This document shows, piece by piece, positions 9,235-20,692 of a DNA stretch of 64,000 nt. A program made the position numbers and the translations under genes. Numbering within the stretch: the stretch's first letter is position 1; every line of letters starts with the position of its first letter. The notes beneath the pieces were generated by a model. The model was not told where the DNA came from. It made no database searches and saw only the letters and a program-made list of their open reading frames with translations. Source of the DNA: Lentisphaeria bacterium (GTDB taxonomy: Bacteria; Verrucomicrobiota; Lentisphaeria; Victivallales; Victivallaceae); assembly GCA_017450705.1 (NCBI GenBank), contig JAFSTC010000053.1, positions 1 to 64,000 of the forward strand. The letters run 5' to 3'.

Positions 9235-10041
9235 ATGACATCTCCACAGCAGACATCTCCGAAGAACAAACAAACCGGACAGGGCCGGAAAAAACTGCTC
9301 GGCGCCGGGCTTGCGGTCCTCTCCATCACCCTTCTGCTGGGGGCGGCCGCGGCGGGGATCTACGGTGCGAGAAAGGCGCTTTTCGTCGCCAACCCGCGGC
9401 TGGTGCTCCGGGAGATCCGCGTGAGCGGCGCGGGCTACTGGAAGGAGCATCCCGACGCGCTGGCAGACGCCGCGGGCCTGCGGATCGGGACGGGGCTCTT
9501 CTCCCTGGATCTGCGCAAGATCCGCCGCAGGATCCTCGACGTGCCGAACGTCGACAGCTGCTCCGTGGTGCGCGTGCTCCCCGATCTGCTGGTCATCAAG
9601 GTGACGGAGCGGGTGCCCCGGGCGGTGCTGGGCCGGGCCGGTTCCCCGTGGGTCGTCGACGGCGAGTCCGTGGTGATGTCCCGCGCACAGGTCATGGACA
9701 CCTACCGCCGGCTGCCCGTCATCACGGGCGTGCCGACGGCGAACGTCAAAGCCGGCACGGCGATGAAGGAGCTCAAAAGCGCCATGGAGCTGGTGATGAT
9801 GACCGTCCGCAGCTTCCCGGACATCACCGTCTATCAGATATCCCTCGCCGATCCCAGAAAACTGGACGTGCTGCTGCGCTACCGGCGCTTCCCCGTGTGC
9901 CGGGTGGCGATCCCGGTCAAGAACCGGGGCATGTCCTTCATGCTCCTCACGCTGCAGAGCGCCATCATCAACGCGCGCCGGACGGGGGAAACGAGAAACC
10001 ATTACGACCTGTCCTACGACGGCCGGGTCGTGATCCATTAA
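9235..10041 (+). CDS. ftsQ: FtsQ/DivIB-like cell-division protein (POTRA domain)
   Basis: Bitopic inner-membrane protein. The 268-residue product has a basic cytoplasmic start (about residues 1-22), one membrane segment (about 23-45) and then a POTRA domain with IRVSGAGYWK, then LDLRKIRRRI, then VVRVLPDLLVIKVTERVPRA, the order seen in FtsQ. FtsQ links FtsB/FtsL to the divisome. Unusually it is not in a dcw cluster with murC/ddl/ftsA but between a UbiB-like gene (10-bp gap) and purD. The C-terminal half diverges from model FtsQ, so the symbol is an inference from topology plus the POTRA motif. Confidence 0.7.
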   Translation: MTSPQQTSPKNKQTGQGRKKLLGAGLAVLSITLLLGAAAAGIYGARKALFVANPRLVLREIRVSGAGYWKEHPDALADAAGLRIGTGLFSLDLRKIRRRILDVPNVDSCSVVRVLPDLLVIKVTERVPRAVLGRAGSPWVVDGESVVMSRAQVMDTYRRLPVITGVPTANVKAGTAMKELKSAMELVMMTVRSFPDITVYQISLADPRKLDVLLRYRRFPVCRVAIPVKNRGMSFMLLTLQSAIINARRTGETRNHYDLSYDGRVVIH

Positions 10042-10068
10042 AAAAACACATACGGAGAAACGGATCTT

Positions 10069-11349
<1,281 letters not shown>

Positions 11350-11363
11350 GAGGCTTTTTTTCA

Positions 11364-12383
11364 ATGGAAAACGAAAAACTCAAGGTCGGCGTCATCGGCG
11401 TCGGCGTTCTCGGACGCCACCACGCCCGGCTGTACGCCCAGAGTCCCAACGCCGAAGTCGTGGGGATCTTCGACGTGCAGAAGGCCGCCGCGGAAAGCGT
11501 GGGGGCGGAGTTCGGTCTCAAGGTCTGGGAAGACTGGAGGGAGCTGGCGGAGAAATGCGACGCCCTGAGCGTGGCCGTCCCCGCCAACTACCACGCGCAG
11601 GCCACGCTGCCCCTGCTGGAAATGGGCAAGCACGTTCTGGTGGAAAAACCCATCGCCGCCTCCGTGCCGGAGGCCGAAAAAATGGTCGAGACCGCGAAAA
11701 AGCACAGTGTGGTCTTCGGCGTGGGCCACGTGGAGCGTTTCAATCCGGCCATGGATTTTCTCGAAAAATACCACGCGGCGACCCGGTTCATCGAGGCGCA
11801 CCGGCTGGCCAAGTATCCGCCGCCGCGCCCGGGAATGCCCCGGCGCGGGACCGAGGTGAGCGTCGTCCTGGATCTGATGATCCACGACATCGACCTGGTC
11901 CTGACCATGGTCAAGGCCGACGTGGAGCGCATCGACGTGGTGGGGATCCCCGTGCTCAGCGGCACGGAGGACATCGTCAACGCCCGGATCAAATTCGTCA
12001 ACGGCAGCTGCGCCAGTCTGACCGCCAGCCGGGTGAGTCAGGATCCCCTGCGCCGGTTCCGGGTGTTCCAGGACGACTGCTACATCTCCATGGACTACGG
12101 CAAACATTTCGGCATGGTCCTCAAGCGCAACCGGCTGGGACTGGCCCGCAAGGATGTGGATCTGGACGACAAGAACGCCCTCGCCGCCGAGCTGGAGGAC
12201 TTTCTCGCGGCGGTGCGGAAGACCCGCGAGACCGGCGTCGTCCAGCAGCCCAAGGTGACGGGCGAACAGGGGCTCCGCGCCCTGCGCATGGCCGTGGCCA
12301 TCGAACGTGAGGCCCGGCGCTACAACGAACAGTACGGGTTCAAATTCGCCCCGTGCACGCCCAACGAACTTGAGCAGCCATGA
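11364..12383 (+). CDS. Gfo/Idh/MocA family oxidoreductase
   Basis: NAD(P)-dependent sugar or cyclitol dehydrogenase of unknown substrate. The 339-residue protein has a Rossmann start (VGVIGVGVLGRHHARLY), the EKPIA motif with the catalytic Lys (residues about 93-97) and DLMIHDIDL near the substrate pocket. Members with this VGHVERFNPA segment include UDP-N-acetylglucosamine 3-dehydrogenases that act in envelope sugar synthesis, and the nearby heptose gene gmhB is compatible with a cell-surface role, but this is inference. Its stop overlaps the ispE start (ATGA). Confidence 0.85.
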   Translation: MENEKLKVGVIGVGVLGRHHARLYAQSPNAEVVGIFDVQKAAAESVGAEFGLKVWEDWRELAEKCDALSVAVPANYHAQATLPLLEMGKHVLVEKPIAASVPEAEKMVETAKKHSVVFGVGHVERFNPAMDFLEKYHAATRFIEAHRLAKYPPPRPGMPRRGTEVSVVLDLMIHDIDLVLTMVKADVERIDVVGIPVLSGTEDIVNARIKFVNGSCASLTASRVSQDPLRRFRVFQDDCYISMDYGKHFGMVLKRNRLGLARKDVDLDDKNALAAELEDFLAAVRKTRETGVVQQPKVTGEQGLRALRMAVAIEREARRYNEQYGFKFAPCTPNELEQP

Positions 12384-13120
12384 TCTCGAAAAGTGCCGGC
12401 GGATGCAAGATCAACTGGTTCCTCAAGGTCACCGGGAAACGCCCCGACGGCTATCACACGCTGGTGACGCTGTTCCAGTATCTCGATTTCCCCTCGGACG
12501 AGATCGCGCTGGACTTCTCGGCCCCGCCGGGGATCCGGGTGCACTGCGACCGGGAGGATCTGCCGCAGGATCTCGACAACCTCGCCGGCCGCGCGGCGCT
12601 GGCCTACGCCCGCGCCGCCGGAGTGGAGGCATCTTGGCATATTTCGATCCGCAAACAGGTCCCCGCGGCGGCGGGACTGGGCGGCGGCAGCGCCGACGCG
12701 GGCACCGTCCTGCGCCTGCTCAACGGTCACTACGGCCGTCTTGAGCCCGACGCGCTGACCGCCCTCGCCGCAGGCCTGGGGGCGGACGTGCCCTTTTTCC
12801 TCGCGCCCGGACTGGTCCGGGCGGAGGGCATCGGCGACAAACTGACCTTTCTGCCCCCGCCGGAACGCCTGCCGGAGATCCTCATCGTCTTCCCGGGATT
12901 CCCGGCGAGCGCGAAATGGGCCTACGGCCGCCTGGCCCCGGAGCGGATCGCCCCCGCCGCCCCCGATGTCCCGGAGCGGCTGGCCCGGGCGCTGGCCGCG
13001 GGAGATGTCGCGGCCGTCGGGGAACTGATGCACAACGATCTGGAATACGCCCTGTTCGAAAAGTTCCCGCTGCTGGAGATCCTCCGTGAGGAACTGCTCC
13101 GGCTCGGGCGGTGCGGGTGA
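12380..13120 (+). CDS. ispE: 4-diphosphocytidyl-2-C-methyl-D-erythritol kinase, frameshifted
   Basis: GHMP kinase of the non-mevalonate isoprenoid pathway; phosphorylates CDP-methylerythritol. The frame holds the opening CKINWFLKVTGKRPDGYH and the ATP-binding PAAAGLGGGSADA. It stops at 13120 (ending LLRLGRCG), before the third GHMP motif. That motif (VMVSGSGSSLFALF) is found intact just downstream in the +1 frame and runs to a TGA at 13258-13260. Adding one G to the GGG at 13106-13108 restores LGAVRVMVSGSGS, the expected IspE sequence, and gives a protein of about 293 residues. A sequencing or assembly slip in the G run, or a very recent mutation, is likely, because the pathway is essential. 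Starts at an ATGA overlap with the oxidoreductase. Confidence 0.88.
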   Translation: MISKSAGGCKINWFLKVTGKRPDGYHTLVTLFQYLDFPSDEIALDFSAPPGIRVHCDREDLPQDLDNLAGRAALAYARAAGVEASWHISIRKQVPAAAGLGGGSADAGTVLRLLNGHYGRLEPDALTALAAGLGADVPFFLAPGLVRAEGIGDKLTFLPPPERLPEILIVFPGFPASAKWAYGRLAPERIAPAAPDVPERLARALAAGDVAAVGELMHNDLEYALFEKFPLLEILREELLRLGRCG

Positions 13121-13260
13121 TGGTGTCCGGCTCGGGCTCCTCGCTTTTCGCGCTGTTCCGGGAGCGCGGGGAAAAGCGCCGGGCGGCGGAGGCGATGCGG
13201 GAGTTGTTCCGCGAGGACCCGGAGGCGGGGGTTTTCGAGACGGGGGGAGAGGCGTCATGA
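13106..13260 (+). other. Displaced C-terminal frame of ispE after a one-base deletion
   Basis: The +1 frame encodes VRVMVSGSGSSLFALF and a terminal helix, ending at TGA 13258-13260, four bases overlapping the gmhB start (ATGA). The overlap is what an intact operon would show, which argues that the undisturbed ispE ends here and not at 13120. Confidence 0.8.
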
Positions 13261-13808
13261 AAAGAAGCGCGTTCTTTCTCGACAGGGACGGGGTGGTCAT
13301 CCGTCAGGTGAGCTATCTCCACACGCCGGAACAGGTGGAGCTTGAAACCGGCGTCCCCGAGGCCCTGCGGCGCATCCACGATTCCGGCGCTCTGGCCGTG
13401 GTCGTCACCAATCAGTCCGGCGTGGCCCGGGGCATGTTCACCCGGGAGGATGTGGAAAAAGTCCACGCGAGGATCCAGGAACTTCTGGCGCCGCACGGAG
13501 AGAGGATCGACGGCTTCTTCACCTGTTTCCACCATCCGGACTTCACGGGACCCTGCGCCTGCCGCAAGCCCGCGCCCGGGTTGTTCCTGGAGGCCGCGGA
13601 GACCCTCGGTATCGACATACCCTCCTCCTTCATGGCGGGGGACAAGTTTTCGGATCTGGAGTCGGGACGCAACGCGGGGGTGCGGCAGTCGTTTCTCGTT
13701 CTGACGGGCTACGGGCCCAAATACGCCGACCGGGCCCGGGAAGAGGGTTTCGCCGTCGTGCAGACCCTGTCCGACGCCGTCCGCACCTGTTTCGGGGAGG
13801 AGCGATGA
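13257..13808 (+). CDS. gmhB: D-glycero-D-manno-heptose 1,7-bisphosphate 7-phosphatase
   Basis: HAD-superfamily phosphatase making heptose 1-phosphate for lipopolysaccharide core or S-layer glycans. The 183-residue protein has FLDRDGVVI (nucleophile Asp), VVVTNQSGVARG, the zinc-type loop CFHHPDFTGPCACRKP and the last HAD motif GDKFSDLE. Length and motif order fit GmhB and not the histidinol-phosphatase relatives. ATG 13257 overlaps the true ispE stop and the gene overlaps the next one by 4 bp. A start further upstream in the same frame would only reflect the shifted ispE tail. Confidence 0.88.
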   Translation: MKRSAFFLDRDGVVIRQVSYLHTPEQVELETGVPEALRRIHDSGALAVVVTNQSGVARGMFTREDVEKVHARIQELLAPHGERIDGFFTCFHHPDFTGPCACRKPAPGLFLEAAETLGIDIPSSFMAGDKFSDLESGRNAGVRQSFLVLTGYGPKYADRAREEGFAVVQTLSDAVRTCFGEER

Positions 13809-14705
13809 GAAGCCAGATCAGAACGATCGTCCTCTTCGGCGCCTTCGCCGCGGGCTTTCTCTGCCCGCAGGCGGCGTGCCTCAAATTCCTCATCCGGTAC
13901 ATGATCGCACTGATGATGTTCTTTTCTCTTCTCAAACTGCGTCCCGTGCGCCGTCCCCTGCGCCGGGAACACGGGGTGATCTTCGCCGTGAATCTTCTGC
14001 TGGGCCTCGGCGGCTGGGCCGTTTTCGCCCTGCCGGGGAACCGGGTACTGGCGGAGACGGCCTTCTTCACGGGCATCTCCCCCACCGCCACCGCGGCGGG
14101 GATCGTCACGGCGCTCCTCGGCGGGAGACAGGAGTTCGTGATCTCCAGCTTCATCCTGACCAATCTGGGCATGGCGGTGCTGCTGCCGGGACTGATCCCC
14201 CTCGTGACGGGGCTGGAGAGTTCCGGCATCTTCCTCCACGTGGCGGGGGATCTGGCCTTCGTGCTGGGTCTGCCCTTTCTGGCCGCGGCCCTGTGCCGGA
14301 AGTATCTGCCGCAAAAGGCGCGGTTTTTCACCTGGTCCGGAGACATCTCCTTCTATCTCTGGGGGGTGACGATCTTCCTCATCATCGCCAACGCCTCGGA
14401 TTTTCTCCGCTCCCGGGCGGAGGGTTTCAAAGAAGCCGCCGCCGCGGCGCTGATCTCCCTTGCGCTGTGCTTCCTCGGATTCACCCTCGGCCGCTGCATC
14501 GGCGGCAGAAGACGGCCTCTGGAGTGTGCTCAATCTCTGGGGCAGAAAAACACCACGCTCACGCTGTTCCTGGCCGTCGTCTACGCAACTCCCGCGGCGG
14601 CGCTGGGTCCCGCGTTTTACGTGGTATGGCACAACTCGTGGAACGCGCTCCAGCTCTGGAAACGCACGCGGCGTCTGGAACGGCGGAGCGCCGGGAGGAA
14701 AGATC

Positions 14706-14713
<8 letters not shown>
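13805..14713 (+). CDS. Bile acid:sodium symporter (BASS) family transporter
   Basis: Inner-membrane, probably sodium-coupled, transporter with about nine or ten membrane segments in 302 residues. Family markers are the FFTGISPTATAAGIVTALLGG crossover region (seen as ISPTATAAG) and GQKNTTLTLFLA in the second repeat, matching the conserved sodium-site motif. Substrates of bacterial BASS proteins include pantoate, pyruvate and other organic anions; nothing here fixes the substrate. It overlaps the following membrane histidine kinase by 8 bp, so transport and sensing may be linked. Confidence 0.82.
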
Positions 14714-16615
<1,902 letters not shown>

Positions 16616-16631
<16 letters not shown>

Positions 16632-17383
16632 GCGAGGAGTTTTTCGTGGAGCGCGGGGGGCGCGCAGAGGAAACCCTTTGCGGGGAAAGCATCCCCGTTG
16701 TGGTGATCGGTGACAACGGCGCCGGCCTCGCGGGCGATGACGACCCCGGCGGCGATGTCGTACTCCTGAAGCGCGAACTCCCAGAAGCCGTCCAGCCGTC
16801 CCGAGGCCACGAAGCACAGGTCGCAGGCGGCGGAACCGGTGCGCAGGACCCCCCGCAGCTGCGGCGCGATCCGGCTGAAGTAGGGGAGATTGTTCCGTTC
16901 CAGTCCGGCCCGCAGGCAGGCGAAGCCGGTGGCACAGAGGGCGTGGTCCAGCTCGGTGCAGTCCGACACATGGATGGGACGGCCGTTTTCGAAGGCTCCC
17001 TTGCCCTGCTCGGCGCAGAAGGAGAGTCCCAGCGCGGGCAGATTGACGCATCCCGCCACGGGGACGCCCTTTTTCTCCAGTCCGATGGAGACGGCGAAGA
17101 TCGGGATGTTCTTGACGAAGTTCTGGGTCCCGTCGATGGGGTCGATGACCCAGCAGAAGTCGGAAGCGCTGCCGCTCCGTCCGGTCTCCTCGCCGAAGAT
17201 GCCGTGATCCGGAAAACGTTTCCGGATGGCCTCGACGATCAGTTTTTCAACGGCCTTGTCGGCGACGGAAACCAGGTCGCGCACGGAGTTTTTGAGCACG
17301 ACCTCCCCCGGTTTGAGATTGCCGAAGTGCCGCATGGCCTCTTCTCCCGCGGTCCGGGCAAGATCGGTGATGAAGTCGATCAT
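16616..17383 (-). CDS. Inositol-monophosphatase family phosphatase
   Basis: Mg2+-dependent sugar- or inositol-phosphate phosphatase (SuhB/CysQ/HisN superfamily), 255 residues. The metal-binding motifs are complete: GEETG, WVIDPIDGTQNF, and the C-terminal WEFALQEYDIAAGVVIAREAGA. Substrate (inositol phosphate, histidinol phosphate, PAP or NADP) cannot be fixed from sequence alone. It starts with ATG at 17383 behind CAGGAGGA. It is transcribed alone from a promoter overlapping the stop of the upstream glycosyltransferase gene and has a terminator-like hairpin in its leader (17399-17425), so it may be controlled by attenuation. Confidence 0.85.
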
Positions 17384-17398
17384 TGGCTAGTCCTCCTG

Positions 17399-17425
17399 AA
17401 AAAAACGGGACGGCACGCGCCGTCC
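17399..17425 (-). terminator. Terminator-like hairpin in the leader of the phosphatase gene
   Basis: On the minus strand GGACGGC-GCGT-GCCGTCC is followed by CG and seven T: a textbook intrinsic terminator. It lies after the TATATT promoter at 17442-17470 and before the CAGGAGGA ribosome site at about 17390, so it would act inside the 5' leader. Just upstream TCCGGAACTTCCGGA could pair with itself and shares its last GGA with the terminator stem, allowing two exclusive folds. It may instead just stop read-through from the glycosyltransferase operon. Confidence 0.65.
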
Positions 17426-17441
17426 GGAAGTTCCGGAAAAT

Positions 17442-17470
17442 AATATACACCTGAGGGGGCGGGATTTCAA
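17442..17470 (-). promoter_or_regulatory. Predicted promoter of the phosphatase gene
   Basis: Minus-strand TTGAAA, 17-bp spacer, TATATT. The -35 overlaps the stop codon of the glycosyltransferase gene. Confidence 0.6.
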
Positions 17471-18654
17471 CGGCTCCCGGAGACCCGGGCGAGCAAGTCG
17501 AAATACTCCTTTTCGAGGATGTCGGCCATCTTCCGCCAGTCGAAGCGCTCGAGGACGAGTTTCTGGCCCGCCTTGCCCATTTCGACCCGGCGGACGGGAT
17601 CGGCGAGGAGACGCCGGGTGACCTCGACGACCTCCCCGGTCTTCTCCGGCGTCACGGTGAAGCCGGTCTCGCCGTCGATGACGACCTCGGGGGTGCCGTC
17701 GAGGCGGAAGCCCACCGCGGGGATCCCCGAGGCCAGCGCCTGGACCACGGAGCGGGGCAGGCCCTCCCGCAGAGAGAGATGCCACAGAATATCCGCCTGC
17801 GCGATGTAGCGGCAGACCTCGTGGGGCGGCACGAGACCGGCGAAATGGAAACGCCCGTCCACCCCGTTCTTTTTCAGTCCGGCCAGAAGATCGTCGTGCA
17901 TGGGCCCATCGCCCACGATGAGGAAATGCAGTTTCGGATATTCCGGGATCAGTTTCTCCGCGGCGGGGATGACGAATTCATACCCCTTGAGGGGAAACAG
18001 CCGGGCAACGGTGACGACCACGGAAGCGTCCTCCGGGATCCCCAGCTTCTCCCGCAGAGGGACCTCCCGGCGGGCCGAGGCGAAGGCCGTCGTATCCATG
18101 CCGCTGTAGACCACCTGATACTTGTCCAGCGGAGCCACGCCCGCGGCAACGCACTGGTCGATCATGGCCCGGGCCACGGCGTAGATTTTGTCGCACCGCT
18201 TGGCCGCGAAGCGCTCGAGGAAGATGTAAAGTTTGTTGCGCCAGGGTTTCTCGTAAGGGTGAAAGGCCTGCCCGTGGACCGTATGAACCACCACGGGGAC
18301 CTTCGCCGCCCGGGCGGCCAGACGCCCGATGATGCCGGCCTTGGAGCTGTGGGTGTGGACCACGTCGAACTTTTCCTCCCGGAAAAAACGGCGCAGCTTG
18401 AAGAAGGCAGCGATATCCCTGACGGGGGAGAGCTCCCGGACAAGATCGGGAAATGTCTCGATGCGGAAGGGGGGCAGCTCCACGTTTTTGAGCAGTTCCC
18501 CCTCCCGGCCGGGAGAGAATCCCGTGACGAGGACGCATTCGTGGCCCTTTTCCACATGCCCCTTGATGGTGAGAAGCGTGTTCTCCTGCGCGCCGCCGAC
18601 GATCATCCGGGTGATGACGTGGCATATTTTGAGCTTTTTTCCTTCAGAATCCAT
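17467..18654 (-). CDS. Glycosyltransferase family 4
   Basis: Retaining GT-B glycosyltransferase of 395 residues, probably adding a sugar from a nucleotide donor to an envelope glycan. N-terminal domain: ICHVITRMIVGGAQENT and VVHTHSSKAGIIGRLAA. C-terminal donor domain: VARLFPLKGYE, LIVGDGPMHDDL and the motif SLREGLPRSVVQALASGIPAVGF (seen as EGLPRSVVQALASG), the E-x7-E-like donor site where the second Glu position is Ala/Ser-shifted. ATG 18654 was preferred to the in-frame GTG 21 bp upstream because an AGGAG site lies 10 bp before the ATG. Overlaps comEC by 11 bp. Acceptor unknown. Confidence 0.85.
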   Translation of the reverse strand: MDSEGKKLKICHVITRMIVGGAQENTLLTIKGHVEKGHECVLVTGFSPGREGELLKNVELPPFRIETFPDLVRELSPVRDIAAFFKLRRFFREEKFDVVHTHSSKAGIIGRLAARAAKVPVVVHTVHGQAFHPYEKPWRNKLYIFLERFAAKRCDKIYAVARAMIDQCVAAGVAPLDKYQVVYSGMDTTAFASARREVPLREKLGIPEDASVVVTVARLFPLKGYEFVIPAAEKLIPEYPKLHFLIVGDGPMHDDLLAGLKKNGVDGRFHFAGLVPPHEVCRYIAQADILWHLSLREGLPRSVVQALASGIPAVGFRLDGTPEVVIDGETGFTVTPEKTGEVVEVTRRLLADPVRRVEMGKAGQKLVLERFDWRKMADILEKEYFDLLARVSGSR

Positions 18655-20677
18655 AGACGACCGTCTCCTGTTCACTGCCCCACAAGATCCGCCGGACGGG
18701 ACCGCCGTTGACCGACAGCAGCCGCCCGCCGGGCGTGTCTTTCCACTCCATACAGAATCTTAACTTAGAGCCGGGATCGAAATATTCAAGGCGTCCGCGG
18801 TTTTTTTCCGCGAAAATTTTGATGAATTCCTCTTCCCGTCCCCCGGAAGCGGGATCCCGGGCGCCGGCAAGAAGAAGTTTTTCGGCCAGCGCCCGGCAGT
18901 TTCCCTCCGGCAAACGGATCCGCCGGGGACGTGCCGAGCGCAGCAGCGCGGAAACACCCGCGGCCTCATTCGGCGAGCGCGAAGAAAAGAGCAGGGCCTC
19001 CGGGTCATGCGTTCCCCGGGAAGCGAGGAAGTCCGCCGCCGCGGCCGCCATGTCGGGACTGCCCGCGTTGACGATGAACCCCAGCCCCTCGGCCGGCTCG
19101 GAAACGGCGATGACGGGATGGACCCCCGGCGCACCGGAGATGAAGACCGCCGCGGGAGAAGCGAAAACGGGCCGGACGCACCACAGGGAGAACAGACAGA
19201 CCGCCGTCGCCGCGGCGGCAGCGCGCAATTTTTTACCGAACGGCGACAGAGCCGCAGCGAGGGCGGCGCAGAAGAGCAGGGCTTCGGCGTCGCTCCCGAC
19301 GATCAGCCGCACCGGAGTCATGAGGCGGCCGCCCTCGGCGCACAGGCGGTCCAGGCTCAGCAGGGCCTCGCCGAAGATCGGTCCGGGCAGCAGGGGCCCC
19401 AGCAGAAGTTTGAGGCCGCCCAGAAGAAACAGCACCGGGATCAGGACCAGCAGAAGGAGATTCATGAAGACCGCGCCGGGCAAGATCAGATTCCTGTGGG
19501 CGGCCGAGATGCCGATCCCGGCGGCGAAGGCGGCGCAGCATCCCGCCGCCGCGAGAAAAACACGCCAGTTTCTTTCGCGGGAGCGTCTCAGGCGCAGCGC
19601 CTCGCGGCTCAGGGGAAGACACGCGATGCAGGCAAGATCGAGCCGCCGGATCTCGCCGCACCGGCACCCGGCGAGGATCAGAACGGCCGTGATGAAAAAG
19701 GAGTACTGCGTCCCCGTGTCGCGGACCAGTCCGGGATCGTGCAAAAACATCAGCGCGGCGGCCAGCGCCAGAAGCTCCAGACTGCTCTTGCCCGCAAGAA
19801 AGATCCGGCCCGCACACCACAGCAGGATGACGATCAGCGCCCGGACGACCGGCGGATTCGCCCCCGTGGAAAGGGCGTAGAGCGTCATGACGCAGGCGAG
19901 GCAGAGGTACTGGGCTTTGTAGGGCAGGAACCGCAGGAGAAAGAAGATCAGAAAGGCCGCCGCCGCGATGTGCATGCCCGAAATGGAAAAAAGATGCAGC
20001 GTCCCGGCGCGGAGATGCACGTGACGCATTTCGCGGCCGAATCCGCCGGAAGCGCCGAAAAACAGCGTCCCTGCCAGGACCCGCGCCCGGTCGGCGGAAA
20101 CGCCAGAAAGCATCCGCTCCATGAGGAAATCCCGAACGCGGCAGAGAGTCCGGGGCACGCATCCCGCGGGCGAAACGGTGCGGAGTTCCTCCGCCTCCCA
20201 CGTCCCCGCGATGCCGCGGTTCGAGAGGAATTCGCCGTAACGTCCGGCCAGAGCCGAGGGAGTGAACACGCCGGACCCGGTGAAGAGCTCCCCGTATCCC
20301 GGCAGGGGAGAAGCGTCCGAAGGCCGCACGGCGATCCTTGCTCCGTTCCGGGTCCGGGCGGTGAAGCTGCCGGGCGGAGGCAGACCGGGACAGCGGGTGA
20401 TCCGCGCGTCGGTGCACTCCAGAACGGGTGCGATCCGCGCCCGGCGCTCAGGCAGACCGCGGCGGCGGAGTGATCCCAGATGATCGTGGAGCCGGAGCGA
20501 TCCCGCGCCCAGCAGGAGCCCCGCCAGCATGACGGCGCCCGTCCGGCGGCCGAAGAGGAACCCCGCCGCCGTGACGCAAAGGGCGGCGACCGACGTCGGC
20601 AGGTCCCTGCAGGCGCATCCGGAGATGACGCCCAGGGCGAAGGGGATCTCGGCACGGCAGGGAAAACGCTCGAACAC
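18644..20677 (-). CDS. comEC: ComEC/Rec2-family competence membrane protein
   Basis: Predicted inner-membrane channel that takes single-stranded DNA into the cytosol during natural transformation. The 677-residue protein has an N-terminal membrane and OB-like region (about 1-190), a competence core with HLFSISGMHIAAAA and ANPPVVRALIV, many membrane segments, and a C-terminal region (about 500-677) in the place of the metallo-beta-lactamase-like domain. That region lacks the HxHxDH metal site: SSRSPNEAAG stands where SHxxxDHxGG is expected. Start is GTG at 20677 with a poor ribosome site, 15 bp after mutL. No other competence genes are in the window. Confidence 0.85.
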   Translation of the reverse strand: MFERFPCRAEIPFALGVISGCACRDLPTSVAALCVTAAGFLFGRRTGAVMLAGLLLGAGSLRLHDHLGSLRRRGLPERRARIAPVLECTDARITRCPGLPPPGSFTARTRNGARIAVRPSDASPLPGYGELFTGSGVFTPSALAGRYGEFLSNRGIAGTWEAEELRTVSPAGCVPRTLCRVRDFLMERMLSGVSADRARVLAGTLFFGASGGFGREMRHVHLRAGTLHLFSISGMHIAAAAFLIFFLLRFLPYKAQYLCLACVMTLYALSTGANPPVVRALIVILLWCAGRIFLAGKSSLELLALAAALMFLHDPGLVRDTGTQYSFFITAVLILAGCRCGEIRRLDLACIACLPLSREALRLRRSRERNWRVFLAAAGCCAAFAAGIGISAAHRNLILPGAVFMNLLLLVLIPVLFLLGGLKLLLGPLLPGPIFGEALLSLDRLCAEGGRLMTPVRLIVGSDAEALLFCAALAAALSPFGKKLRAAAAATAVCLFSLWCVRPVFASPAAVFISGAPGVHPVIAVSEPAEGLGFIVNAGSPDMAAAAADFLASRGTHDPEALLFSSRSPNEAAGVSALLRSARPRRIRLPEGNCRALAEKLLLAGARDPASGGREEEFIKIFAEKNRGRLEYFDPGSKLRFCMEWKDTPGGRLLSVNGGPVRRILWGSEQETVVYGF

Positions 20678-20692
20678 CGGAAGGGGCCCTTT

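Noticed and set aside
12380-13260. Programmed frameshifting in ispE
   Set aside because: There is no slippery heptamer or downstream stem resembling known signals, and a one-G deletion in a G run explains the break more simply.
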